Positions 9,046 to 16,916 of a stretch of DNA of 33,717 nucleotides are shown in pieces. Below the pieces are notes generated by a model. That model was not told the DNA's origin. It made no database searches and saw only the letters and a program-made list of their open reading frames with translations. Position numbers and translations under genes: made by a program. Source of the stretch: an uncultured Helicobacter sp. GTDB lineage: Bacteria > Campylobacterota > Campylobacteria > Campylobacterales > Helicobacteraceae. The first letter of the stretch is position 1. Each line of letters begins with the position of its first letter. The stretch covers positions 1 to 33,717 of the forward strand of contig CASEHV010000020.1 of the NCBI GenBank assembly GCA_949287835.1, read 5' to 3'.

Positions 9046-9192
9046 TTAAAATCCAAGATTATAAAAGATTGCCTCTAGCACTGATGTTTTACCGCAGTCA
9101 TTTTTCCCCAATAATATATTTATGTTAGAAAAACCGCTTATATTTAACGAATCTATCATTTTATAATTATTTATCTCAATTTCCTCTAGCAT
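9046..9192 (-). pseudogene. Truncated AAA/OLD-type ATPase, N-terminal stub with Walker A
   Basis: ATG at 9192, preceded by AAGGATATTCA, encodes only 48 residues before a TAA. The start MLEEIEINNYKMIDSL, then NINILLGKNDCGKTSVLEAIF, is the characteristic N-terminus of AAA-type ATPases of the RecF/OLD/AAA_15 kind: a beta hairpin followed by Walker A GKNDCGKTS at about 30-38. These proteins normally run 350-600 residues. Nothing resembling the rest follows in any minus-strand frame down to 8577, so this is a 5' remnant left by a deletion. It lies 10 bases upstream of the mnmA 3' end. Such ATPases often belong to anti-phage or toxin-like systems, which is context only. Confidence 0.7.
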
Positions 9193-9201
9193 TGAATATC
9201 C

Positions 9202-10242
9202 TTACATAGAATCCACAATAACCCCGCCGCCTAACACGATGTCATCTTGATACACTACTAACGCCTGCCCCTTTGCCACGCCAAAGACTGGCTCTTTTAG
9301 AGTTGCTATAATATTTCCATTTTCTATTTTTATGTCTGCATCGCTAGGTGTGCTACGATAACGCACTTTTGTCTTGTAGCTACCATGCGTAAAATGCTCT
9401 GGCAGAGATTTATTAATAGCCCTTACAAGGTTAGTTTTTAAATCCTCTTTCTTTCCTACGATGATTTCATTTTGCTCTGGATTTATCTTTAATACAAAAT
9501 GCGGCTCATGTGCCCCTCGCACGTTAAAGCCCTTTCGCTTGCCTATGGTATATTGCATATAACCCTTATGCTCCCCTATGGCATTGCCATGTATATCGCG
9601 CACGATGCCCCTATCCTCGACTTTTGTATGCTTTTTGAGAATGTCTATGTAGTCTGTCTCTACAAAGCATATTTCTTGAGATTCCTTATATGATTCCAAA
9701 TCGCCTAGCACGGGAAGTGCGGCAAATGCCTTTGGTTTTACATCTTCTTTTAGCATATCTCCTAGTGGGAATATTAGCCTGTCAATGGAATCTTGTGAGA
9801 GTGCGTACAGAAAGTAGCTTTGGTCTTTGCTCTTATCCCTTGCCTCCTGTATGCGTCTAATACCGCAAATATCACTAAGCCTAGCATAATGCCCTGTGGC
9901 TATACTCTCGCAGCCTAGCTTGATTGCCCTATCTAGCGCTAGTCCGAATTTCATCAAAGGATTACACAAGGCACAAGGATTTGGTGTCTCACCTCTTTTA
10001 TAAGATTCTATAAACTCATTATAAACGGCATTCTTGAATTCCTCCCTTGCATCAATTACTCTAAAATCAATGCCTAAAAACTCGCTAACCCTCATGCAGT
10101 TACGGATAAACACCTCATGCTTTGCCTCTTTGTCATGTAGCTTTAGGTAGATTCCCAAAACTTCATGCCCTGCTTTTTTTAATAAATATGCACAATATGA
10201 GCTATCCACCCCCCCACTCATTAGTAATGCAACTTTACTCAT
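9202..10242 (-). CDS. mnmA: tRNA-specific 2-thiouridylase
   Basis: Performs ATP-dependent 2-thiolation of the wobble uridine in tRNA-Lys, -Glu and -Gln. The length of 346 residues is normal. The PP-loop SGGVDSS is at 9-15, the nucleophilic cysteine is C93 ([13 protein letters not shown]) and the persulfide cysteine is C192 (QEICFVE). TGHYAR at 117-122 and GKRKGF are family hallmarks. The PP-loop glycines are encoded by an uninterrupted run of seven G residues on the coding strand (complement of 10209-10215), a possible slippage site. AAGGAT is the ribosome-binding site, with TATAAT at 10278-10283 upstream on this strand. Confidence 0.96.
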   Translation of the reverse strand: MSKVALLMSGGVDSSYCAYLLKKAGHEVLGIYLKLHDKEAKHEVFIRNCMRVSEFLGIDFRVIDAREEFKNAVYNEFIESYKRGETPNPCALCNPLMKFGLALDRAIKLGCESIATGHYARLSDICGIRRIQEARDKSKDQSYFLYALSQDSIDRLIFPLGDMLKEDVKPKAFAALPVLGDLESYKESQEICFVETDYIDILKKHTKVEDRGIVRDIHGNAIGEHKGYMQYTIGKRKGFNVRGAHEPHFVLKINPEQNEIIVGKKEDLKTNLVRAINKSLPEHFTHGSYKTKVRYRSTPSDADIKIENGNIIATLKEPVFGVAKGQALVVYQDDIVLGGGVIVDSM

Positions 10243-10277
10243 AATAAATCCTTATTTTTATTTATTTTATTTATAGC

Positions 10278-10283
10278 ATTATA
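10278..10283 (-). promoter_or_regulatory. -10 element for mnmA
   Basis: TATAAT on the minus strand, placing the transcript start about 28 bases before the mnmA ATG. The surrounding sequence is AT-rich, as in Helicobacter promoters, which lack a strong -35. Confidence 0.5.
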
Positions 10284-10316
10284 TTAAAAACACTAAAAAA
10301 ACTATCTAAAACACGC

Positions 10317-10322
10317 TAGAAT
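10317..10322 (+). promoter_or_regulatory. -10 element for the gene at 10351
   Basis: GC-TAGAAT in an AT-rich background, 29 bases before the ATG at 10351. A GGAG follows at about 10338. Confidence 0.45.
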
Positions 10323-10350
10323 ATATCTAAAATCTTTGGAGTTATAAGGT

Positions 10351-10902
10351 ATGTTTAAAGATGTAGAGCCAGATATAATTTTTAGACATTTTGTATGGAG
10401 TGTCCTTTTCATAGCTGCTTGTGCATTTTATATTAATAATCAGATTCTACCAAATGTGGGTAGTTATAAAGAGCAGATGCGTTTTAATCGCGTTAGTCAA
10501 GTTACACTAGAGCAGACAAGGGCGATTAATGAGAGTGTAGAATCTAAAGTTAATTCTTTTAGCATTGATGATAAGCAAAAACTTTGGGGTTCCCCTTTAA
10601 TCGTTAATGAAAAATTCCTAAGAGACAATATGCCGCGCGGATTCTTAAAACTTGCTATATCAAAAAAGGGTGAGGAAGATATAGCAAAAGATAAGATTAG
10701 AAAGAAATTCTATGGCATAAGTGGCGAGGTATCGTTAAGTAAATCATCGCTAATACTTGACATTGTCCCAACTCTTCATGAAAAGGGTGTGAATGCGGTT
10801 TTGGAATTACCTCTTAAGATTAAGAAAAATGCAAAAGGTAATCTTGACTTCGTAGCAAATATATCAATCGTAGAAAGCACATATAAATACGATGATGATT
10901 AA
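10351..10902 (+). CDS. Hypothetical single-pass membrane protein
   Basis: A 183-residue protein I do not recognise. Residues 1-12 are charged and probably cytoplasmic. A membrane helix covers about 13-30 (FVWSVLFIAACAFYI). The rest is polar and would be periplasmic, with a helical stretch at about 40-75 and a beta-rich C-terminal half (KLAISKKGEEDI to NISIVESTYKY). The length and one-helix-plus-periplasmic-domain layout are reminiscent of small envelope assembly proteins, but no family motif is visible. The gene has its own promoter-like TAGAAT. It is convergent with the dynamin-like gene, whose stop lies 1 base away, and stands alone as a transcription unit. Confidence 0.6.
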   Translation: MFKDVEPDIIFRHFVWSVLFIAACAFYINNQILPNVGSYKEQMRFNRVSQVTLEQTRAINESVESKVNSFSIDDKQKLWGSPLIVNEKFLRDNMPRGFLKLAISKKGEEDIAKDKIRKKFYGISGEVSLSKSSLILDIVPTLHEKGVNAVLELPLKIKKNAKGNLDFVANISIVESTYKYDDD

Positions 10903-10903
10903 T

Positions 10904-13540
10904 CTATCTAAGCTCCCTCTCTATATAGCCAATATCATCTCTAATGTTAGATAGGGCAGAGATTTTTGTGCTAATAGATTCTCTGTATTCCTTAGAATCT
11001 GCTCTGTCCTTTTGCTTTAGTGTGTTATTAAATACCTCTTGCTTTTGTGCTATCTGCTCTCGTATTAGCTCTTTTTGCTCACTGGATACTTCGGATAGAT
11101 ACTGCAAAAAGGCATTTCCAACCTCGCTATTTTTCTCCTTTATAATTGCACCAAAGATGTCAAAAGATTCCATAAAAGCACTCTGCAAATTAGAATCTAG
11201 CGCCTCTTTGCTATGTTTGCCATGCTTTTGAGAGAGAGATAGAATCTTATCTTGTAGTCCTTGTATAGCGGCACTAATTTTATCTTTTGGCGCGCGAAAT
11301 GATAGATTTGGCTTCTCTACATTGCTATTTATATCTTCGAGTGCCTGAGAGATTTTATTACCTAGCTTATATTTATACTCCCTACTAATATCGCTAAAGC
11401 AGTCGCTAAAGCCAGATTCCACAATCTCGACTAATCGCTCCTCATTTGGCTTTGCCCCTTTCTCATAATGATATAGAATCTCATCATATACCCTCTGCTT
11501 TAGCTTTGCACTCTCAAGCTTTAGCCCCTTGTCTATAAAGCCGCTAAGAGATGTCAAAAACTCATTAATGCTCTCATGCCTTGATTCTAACTCGGCACTC
11601 CTCTTAGCAAGATCCTGCAGTAATGCACTCTCTTGTTTTTTTATCTCATCTAAAATCTGTGCTAACTCCTCGCTAGATGAGTTTAGAATCTTTAGCTCTA
11701 AAGATAGATTCTCGATGACTTTAGAGACTACATGTAAAAAACCTCTATAAGCCAGATATAAAATATCTTTTTGCTTCAAACTATCCTCGCCTAGCAGGAT
11801 TGTATGCAAATATCTCTCTACCTCTGGGATACCTGTTTTTTCCATATCAAAGCCGCTCTGCAAAGCCTCCTGCTCCCTGCCACTTCTATGCAGAAGTGCA
11901 AAGAAACTAGCCGTAGGGATAAAGTCTATCCTCTCTATTATAGAATCTATATCACCGCTATATTGCACCTTTTTTAGCTGGAGGGCAATGGAGTTTTTGG
12001 TGTACTCTAGGCTTTGCTCTAGCTCTCTTTTACCTATTAAATCAATGCGCGTTAGCACGACTAAAAGACGTGAAATATTTTTTTGCAACAGAGATTCTAA
12101 AATAAAATCAATGTCAATCTGCGTTGCCGCACAGCTAGCATTCATCACATGCACTAATAAATCGCATTCCTGTAAATATGCCTTTGTAATCTCTTCTCTT
12201 TTAGTAATGGGGTCATCTAATCCTGGGGTATCCACTATCTCTACACCGTTTTGCAGAAAGGCTAGATTACTGAAAAGCTCGACTTTTTTTACAAGATTGC
12301 ATAGCTTTGATTCATGATTTGCTGAAGTATAACGTGGCAATTCCTGCAGCGATATTTTCAAAGTTTTGTCTAAAAACTCGCCTAGATTCTCAAAGATTGC
12401 TTCCGTGTTATTTACAAAACTCTGCAGGGCATTGTCATATTTTGCAGATTCTCTCATATCCTGCCATTCCTCTTTGCTCCAGAAATGCACGTTTGCATAG
12501 CTATCCTCGCTGTGTTTTAGCACAGTTAGATTCGCAGTCTCTGGTATTGTGGAGCTACCTAGTATCTCGCTTCCCATGAGCGCATTTAGAAAGGTGCTTT
12601 TCCCTGCACTTAGCACGCCTGTAATGCCTATGGAGAATTTATTACTCTTAGCATTGGTGTAGATTCTCTCTAAATCCTGTGTTGCCTTGCTATCTAAGTC
12701 TAGGGTTAGAATCTTTTTGTGTATTTCATCTAGCTCGTTTGAGAGGGCTTTTAGGTTGATTTTTTTGTTTGTTTTCTCTTTTTGCTTGTGTGTGTGGATA
12801 TTTGCAAAGAGATTAATGAGACTCTTGGCAGATTTATTATCCAAAATCTCGGTGCTATTTAATCTTAGCAGATAGGGCTTTAGCAGTTTTAAATCAAGGG
12901 GATTTGTGCTATCTAGGATATATCGTTGGATAATGCCTAGTTTTTGTGCGATTTGTTCTATCGTGTTATTGGAATCTTGTGTTGTGTTGAGTGAAAGTGA
13001 AGTATTCCTAGATTCCATGTTTTTAGATTCTTCGCTACGCTCAGAATGACGATTAATGTCAGAATGACCTGTGATGCTAGAGTGTTTAGAGTGAATATTA
13101 TCATTAAAACTAGATTCCAAAAGACTCATAAATGTTTGACTTTTAGAGTAAAGAGAGAGATTTGAGACATTAGCACTAAGGAGAACACACTTTAATCCTA
13201 GATTTAGGGAATCTAGCATAGCGGTGTTAAGATTTTCTTTAATATTTGTGTTAGATTCTATACCCTCTGTTTTGTCTTGGTTTGTAGAAATATCGTTGTT
13301 TGTTATTTGTGAAACACCTTTGGAATCCTCTGTCATATTGAGAGAATGCGAAATATCCCCTCTGTCATATTGAGCGTTAAGCGAAATATCTTTTTTAGAT
13401 TCTTCGGCTAACGCCTCAGAATGACGATTAATGTCGGAATGACATTTAGCGTCAAAATGGCTTTTAATATCAGAGTTGCCTTTAGCCTTAGAATCATTTA
13501 TCCCGCTTATAGCAAAAAAATCATCAATGAAAGATTGCAT
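10904..13540 (-). CDS. Dynamin-like GTPase with repeat-bearing N-terminal extension
   Basis: An 878-residue dynamin-family protein. The GTPase domain carries G1 GVLSAGKSTFLNALMG (about 305-320) with the adjacent switch I Thr (SSTIPETANLTVL), G3 VDTPGLDDP (about 434-442) and G4 VLTRIDLIG (about 494-502). Downstream are long helical and coiled-coil segments with a hydrophobic patch (about 600-625), as in bacterial dynamin-like proteins that bind and remodel membranes. Campylobacter jejuni encodes an adjacent pair (Cj0411/Cj0412); here only one gene is visible. Residues about 17-80 and 150-190 are low-complexity insertions made of palindromic repeat copies (RHSEALAEES at 39-48, RHSERSEES near 161-170, DISLNAQYD, DISHSLNMT). 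The GTPase core is untouched by them. A TAGAAT -10-like box precedes it. Confidence 0.85.
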   Translation of the reverse strand: MQSFIDDFFAISGINDSKAKGNSDIKSHFDAKCHSDINRHSEALAEESKKDISLNAQYDRGDISHSLNMTEDSKGVSQITNNDISTNQDKTEGIESNTNIKENLNTAMLDSLNLGLKCVLLSANVSNLSLYSKSQTFMSLLESSFNDNIHSKHSSITGHSDINRHSERSEESKNMESRNTSLSLNTTQDSNNTIEQIAQKLGIIQRYILDSTNPLDLKLLKPYLLRLNSTEILDNKSAKSLINLFANIHTHKQKEKTNKKINLKALSNELDEIHKKILTLDLDSKATQDLERIYTNAKSNKFSIGITGVLSAGKSTFLNALMGSEILGSSTIPETANLTVLKHSEDSYANVHFWSKEEWQDMRESAKYDNALQSFVNNTEAIFENLGEFLDKTLKISLQELPRYTSANHESKLCNLVKKVELFSNLAFLQNGVEIVDTPGLDDPITKREEITKAYLQECDLLVHVMNASCAATQIDIDFILESLLQKNISRLLVVLTRIDLIGKRELEQSLEYTKNSIALQLKKVQYSGDIDSIIERIDFIPTASFFALLHRSGREQEALQSGFDMEKTGIPEVERYLHTILLGEDSLKQKDILYLAYRGFLHVVSKVIENLSLELKILNSSSEELAQILDEIKKQESALLQDLAKRSAELESRHESINEFLTSLSGFIDKGLKLESAKLKQRVYDEILYHYEKGAKPNEERLVEIVESGFSDCFSDISREYKYKLGNKISQALEDINSNVEKPNLSFRAPKDKISAAIQGLQDKILSLSQKHGKHSKEALDSNLQSAFMESFDIFGAIIKEKNSEVGNAFLQYLSEVSSEQKELIREQIAQKQEVFNNTLKQKDRADSKEYRESISTKISALSNIRDDIGYIERELR
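13026..13051 (+). repeat. Palindromic repeat copy B2 in dynamin-like gene
   Basis: GATTCTTCGC...CTCAGAATGACG, 26 bp. The outer arms ATTCT/AGAAT pair. It lies antisense to the gene and is read as RHSERSEES. The flank shared with copy B1 (HSDINRHSE in protein) shows duplication of a larger unit. Confidence 0.75.
13332..13357 (-). repeat. Palindromic repeat copy B4 in dynamin-like gene
   Basis: GATATTTCGC...CTCAATATGAC, 26 bp, on the coding strand of the gene. Outer arms ATATT/AATAT. Read as DISHSLNMT. Confidence 0.65.
13364..13390 (-). repeat. Palindromic repeat copy B3 in dynamin-like gene
   Basis: GATATTTCGC...GCTCAATATGAC, 27 bp, on the coding strand. Outer arms ATATT/AATAT. Read as DISLNAQYD. 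Confidence 0.65.
13398..13426 (+). repeat. Palindromic repeat copy B1 in dynamin-like gene
   Basis: GATTCTTCGGC...GCCTCAGAATGACG, 29 bp. Outer arms ATTCT/AGAAT, inner arms GGC/GCC. It lies antisense to the gene and is read as RHSEALAEES. Confidence 0.75.
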
Positions 13541-13565
13541 AAATATTCCTTGTGAGATTTATGAA

Positions 13566-13571
13566 ATTCTA
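13566..13571 (-). promoter_or_regulatory. -10 element for the dynamin-like gene
   Basis: TAGAAT on the minus strand, 26 bases before the ATG at 13540, with AAGGA as ribosome-binding site between them. Confidence 0.45.
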
Positions 13572-13628
13572 TCGTGTTTTATCTCATGCTTTTGTGTTAA
13601 AATTATTTATCTCTAGCAGGGGGAAGGT

Positions 13629-14120
13629 ATTAAATATTTATTTTGTGTGCTTTTGTTGGTGTGTTATTATAGCACTGCTTCTGAGTTAAAGACTTGGAAA
13701 AACTCAGATTCTAGTGCTTGGCTAGAGTTAAACTCAAAAAAGTTAGAATCCTATTACAAACAAGTAGATAAACAATCAAAGCAAAGAAATTTTGTAATAT
13801 TTAATGGAAAGAGAGTTATTTCACACGATGAATTTGCTAAATTTACACACAATGATGTGCATACTTGGCAGACTTATATTGTGCTATCAGAGTTTTATAT
13901 AAGCTGGGTTAGCCCACATAGTGATTTGGGTGGCATAAGCGTTGGTGGCATTCTAAGCAATGAAATCAATGAGAAAAAACCTCGCATTAGATATTTCAAG
14001 TTTGCACAAAGATATTATCAAGCATTAAGCAAACTAGGAAAGGGTGCAAAAGTGTATTCATATTGTGCGGCGCCATATATAACAAGTTGTATATTGATAG
14101 GAATAAATGAAAAATGGTAA
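13629..14120 (+). CDS. Secreted hypothetical protein with no standard start codon at the expected place
   Basis: The frame encodes a signal peptide-like N-terminus (IKYLFCVLLLVCYYSTAS, then ELKTW) and about 145 mature residues rich in aromatics, with two Cys near the end (YSYCAAPYITSCILIGI). The obvious Shine-Dalgarno AGGGGGAAGG (13618-13627) is placed for an ATT at 13629, which would supply the Lys and full hydrophobic core. The first conventional start is GTG at 13647, about 20 bases away, and it would lose the charged N-region. The original start may have mutated from ATG, or ATT may be used. No family is recognised. The gene diverges from the dynamin-like gene and is followed after 33 bases by the DUF507 gene. 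Confidence 0.55.
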   Translation: MKYLFCVLLLVCYYSTASELKTWKNSDSSAWLELNSKKLESYYKQVDKQSKQRNFVIFNGKRVISHDEFAKFTHNDVHTWQTYIVLSEFYISWVSPHSDLGGISVGGILSNEINEKKPRIRYFKFAQRYYQALSKLGKGAKVYSYCAAPYITSCILIGINEKW

Positions 14121-14153
14121 AATCTTTTATTAAAAACACACGAAAGGATTCCC

Positions 14154-14699
14154 ATGAAGCTAAAATTACAGCATGCACAATTCATAGCAAATAGAATCAC
14201 CACAGATTTAAGCAAATCAAATATGGTAAAAATCATTGCCCCACTGCCAAATATCACTAAGCTCATAGAGGAAATCATAAGAGAAGATATAAAAGAGGAA
14301 ATCTCCATTGAGGCAAAGGTTAGAGAGCTTTTAGAGGAATATCAAGATGAGATTGATGATAATGATATGAATGAAAAGCAATTATTTGCTATGGCAAAAA
14401 AGCAGGTAGCAAGGGATAGGGGATTTCTACTATCGCATGATGAGAGATATAGTAATCTAGCACATGTTATATTAGATGAGATATTCGAGGAGAGTTTCAT
14501 AGAGTTTAAGGTCGCAGAGAATGCGGTGAAAAACTGCATTTTAGAATCCATAAATAGCTATTTTAAAACGCATGAAAAAGCCTATGATAATGCAATGGAT
14601 AAGATAAGAAATTACAAGAAAAAGCTTATAGCAGGGAGCGATGAGTATGAATTAATCTTTGCAAAACTATATGAGGAAGAGATAAGAAAGCTTGGATAG
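14154..14699 (+). CDS. DUF507 family protein
   Basis: A 181-residue soluble, highly charged, mostly helical protein. It opens with MKLKLQHAQFIANRITTDLSKS and has an acidic middle (EEIIREDIKEEISIEAKVRELLEEYQDEID), matching the DUF507 family found in Campylobacterota and Aquificae, usually as about 180 residues. The biochemical role is unknown to me. AAAGGA lies 7 bases before the ATG. It is followed by the yihY-like gene after 12 bases and then era, so it probably heads or belongs to that operon. Confidence 0.75.
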   Translation: MKLKLQHAQFIANRITTDLSKSNMVKIIAPLPNITKLIEEIIREDIKEEISIEAKVRELLEEYQDEIDDNDMNEKQLFAMAKKQVARDRGFLLSHDERYSNLAHVILDEIFEESFIEFKVAENAVKNCILESINSYFKTHEKAYDNAMDKIRNYKKKLIAGSDEYELIFAKLYEEEIRKLG

Positions 14700-14711
14700 T
14701 AGAGTGTGTAA

Positions 14712-15572
14712 ATGAGTAATTTTAAAAATAGATTCCGCAAATGTGTCATATCATCTAGGTCTTTTAAAAAAAATTGTGCTAGAAAGATTGACACAATCAA
14801 GCATTATTATTATGATTTTACACATAAAGAAAAGATTTTCCATTATGCTTCATCACTTAGCTTTTATAGTATCTTTTCTATCATACCTGTGTTTCTTATG
14901 ATTTTTTCGATTCTATCGGGATTTGCTAGTTTTCAAGGGCAGATACAGAATCTAAAACAAACTATATTAAATAATATCCTGCCAGATAATGCAAATGAAG
15001 TATCAACAATCATAGATTCCTTCCTTAGCAATGGCAGAGAGATGGGGTTTTTTGGCTTTTTTGTTTCGCTTATTAGTTCTTTTATATTTTTTAGGAATTT
15101 CGATGATATTTCAGCACGTATTTTCTTAGCTAAAAAAAGGAGTTTTTTTGATTCCTTTATTATTTATTGGCTTCTAGTTACGCTTATACCATTATTCATT
15201 GCAGCATCTATTTATTTTAGCGGCATATTTTCGGATAAATACGGCGATATGAGTGGCAAGATTCATATATTAGCGCCCATGCTTACAACATGGTTTGCAT
15301 TTGGAATCTTACTTAGGATTGCGGCAAATAAATCTATTGCATTTTGGAATCTAGCCCTTAGCAGTCTCATGGGGTCGCTAATGTGGCATTTTGTTAGAAG
15401 TCTATTTTTCTACTACATGTCCTATAATGAATTTTATAGCAATATATACGGCTCTATCTCGATAGTTATGTTTGCATTTTTATGGATATATATTTCGTGG
15501 CTAGTGATTCTTGTATCCATGAGTATTTGTAAAAAAATCGATACAGCATTAGAGAAAAAGGATAATACGTGA
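14712..15572 (+). CDS. YihY/UPF0761 family inner-membrane protein
   Basis: A 286-residue polytopic membrane protein with about six hydrophobic segments (near residues 50-70, 105-130, 150-180, 188-210, 215-240 and 245-270). HYASSLSFYSIFSIIPVFLMIF near residue 45 is the YihY signature. The family was once called ribonuclease BN in error; its function is uncertain (membrane or virulence-related roles have been proposed). The stop overlaps the era GTG start, indicating translational coupling. The ribosome-binding site is weak (TAGAGTGTGTAA before the ATG). Confidence 0.85.
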   Translation: MSNFKNRFRKCVISSRSFKKNCARKIDTIKHYYYDFTHKEKIFHYASSLSFYSIFSIIPVFLMIFSILSGFASFQGQIQNLKQTILNNILPDNANEVSTIIDSFLSNGREMGFFGFFVSLISSFIFFRNFDDISARIFLAKKRSFFDSFIIYWLLVTLIPLFIAASIYFSGIFSDKYGDMSGKIHILAPMLTTWFAFGILLRIAANKSIAFWNLALSSLMGSLMWHFVRSLFFYYMSYNEFYSNIYGSISIVMFAFLWIYISWLVILVSMSICKKIDTALEKKDNT

Positions 15573-16495
15573 TTGTTACAAGCGGCTTTGTAGGCACAAT
15601 AGGCAGACCAAATGCAGGGAAATCTACATTATTAAACGCCATTTCACAGACCTCTTTTGCACTTGTTTCTAAAAAGGCAAATGCGACTAGGAGGCGAATG
15701 GATTTTATCATTCCCTTTAAAAATGAGAATCTAGATTCTGAGATTATATTCATAGATACGCCAGGGATAGATTCAAGGCATCTTAGAAATGATGATTATA
15801 AATATAAATTGCTAGAGGAGTATATGCTAAAGGAGGCATTAAATGCTATTTTAGAATGCGATATATGCGTTTTTGTGGGTGTGGCTAGCATCTCAAAGAC
15901 AGAGATTAACTACTATGCTAATTTCATTAAAAAATATCAAAAAAGGCATATTTTAGTCATTAATAAAATTGACAAACTAAGCAAACAAGAGCTTTTAGAA
16001 TGTTTAAATGAATATAAAAAATATCAGTCTCATTACATAGAGTTATTTCCTATGTCCGCACATTCGTTAGATTCTAATATCAAAGATTCTTTTTTATCAT
16101 GTATTGCTAAGAATCTGCCAGAACACCCGCATTTCTACAAAGACGACATTATTAGCACCACATTTATGAGGGATATTTACAAGGAGGCAATTAGAGAGGC
16201 ACTCTTTGAACGATTAAGCGATGAGATTCCATATCAAAGCGATGTGAGAATCCTAAAAATTGAGGATAGGGAAAATATGATATATATAAAGGCACAGATT
16301 GTTGTAGAAAAAGATTCTCAAAAATCCATTGTGATAGGTAAAAATGGCAGCACCATTAAATCACTAGGAATCATAGCTAGGAAAAAATGCGAAGAGATAG
16401 CACAAAAAAAAGTATTTTTAGAATTATTTACAAAAACCATAGCAGGGTGGAGTAAGAATGCTAATGGATTAAAGCAATTTGGATATGATATTTAA
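15569..16495 (+). CDS. era: GTPase Era, 16S rRNA maturation factor
   Basis: An essential GTPase that binds the 3' end of 16S rRNA during 30S assembly. The length of 308 residues is normal. G1 is GRPNAGKSTL (about 11-20), G3 is DTPG (about 66-69) and G4 is NKIDKL (about 131-136). The C-terminal KH domain includes VIGKNGSTIKSLG at about 253-265. It starts at GTG within the last codons of the yihY-like gene (4-base overlap), with AAAAGGA just upstream inside that gene. Confidence 0.96.
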   Translation: MIVTSGFVGTIGRPNAGKSTLLNAISQTSFALVSKKANATRRRMDFIIPFKNENLDSEIIFIDTPGIDSRHLRNDDYKYKLLEEYMLKEALNAILECDICVFVGVASISKTEINYYANFIKKYQKRHILVINKIDKLSKQELLECLNEYKKYQSHYIELFPMSAHSLDSNIKDSFLSCIAKNLPEHPHFYKDDIISTTFMRDIYKEAIREALFERLSDEIPYQSDVRILKIEDRENMIYIKAQIVVEKDSQKSIVIGKNGSTIKSLGIIARKKCEEIAQKKVFLELFTKTIAGWSKNANGLKQFGYDI

Positions 16496-16514
16496 AAAAT
16501 TAAAGGAAACACAC

Positions 16515-16886
16515 ATGAATATCGTATCAACAGATAATGCTCCAGCAGCGATAGGACCATACTCGCAGGCAATTATTGCAAATGGCTTTGTATTTACCTC
16601 TGGGCAAATACCGCTTACGTCAAATAATGAGTTTTTAGATTCTGATATTCAAACGCAAACTCATCAGGTATGCAAGAATCTTAGCAATGTATTAGAAGCT
16701 GCAAATTCATCCCTTAGTATGGTTATAAAGACTACGGTTTTTCTAAGTGATATGGATTATTTTGCAGATTTTAACAAAGTCTATGAGCAGTATTTCTCAC
16801 ATAAACCAGCCCGTAGCACCGTGGCGGTAAAAACCCTGCCAAAAGGTAGCAAGGTAGAAATAGAATGTGTTGCTATGCAAAAATAG
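16515..16886 (+). CDS. ridA: RidA family enamine/imine deaminase
   Basis: Hydrolyses reactive 2-aminoacrylate and related enamines released by PLP enzymes. Length 123 residues from the ATG at 16515, which has AAAGGAA 6 bases upstream and gives the usual N-terminus (NIVSTDNAPAAIGPYSQAI). An upstream in-frame ATG at 16479 lies inside era and adds an atypical extension. Family marks are GPYSQ, FTSGQIPL and the C-terminal RSTVAVKTLPKGSKVEIECVA, including the active-site Arg and Glu. It probably belongs to the era transcript and converges with kdsC across a shared inverted repeat. Confidence 0.93.
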   Translation: MNIVSTDNAPAAIGPYSQAIIANGFVFTSGQIPLTSNNEFLDSDIQTQTHQVCKNLSNVLEAANSSLSMVIKTTVFLSDMDYFADFNKVYEQYFSHKPARSTVAVKTLPKGSKVEIECVAMQK

Positions 16887-16916
16887 CTAATACAAAAATA
16901 CTAACCTTGCATAGCA
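16871..16916. terminator. Candidate bidirectional terminator between ridA and kdsC
   Basis: A perfect 10-bp inverted repeat TGCTATGCAA (16871-16880) / TTGCATAGCA (16907-16916) with a 26-base AT-rich loop. The arms lie inside the last codons of both genes, so ridA ends in AMQK and kdsC in AMQG. Placement between convergent stops supports termination. Confidence 0.5.

Noticed and set aside
9046-9192. Functional small ATPase
   Set aside because: Only Walker A remains; Walker B and the rest are missing, so activity is not plausible.
10351-10902. LptC identity for the single-pass membrane protein
   Set aside because: Size and topology would fit, but no LptC sequence motif is visible and kdsC/LPS transport neighbours are not adjacent.
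13332-13426. CRISPR array or IS end in the dynamin-like gene
   Set aside because: The units are hairpin elements in two orientations read as protein. No transposase, target duplication or regular spacer is present.
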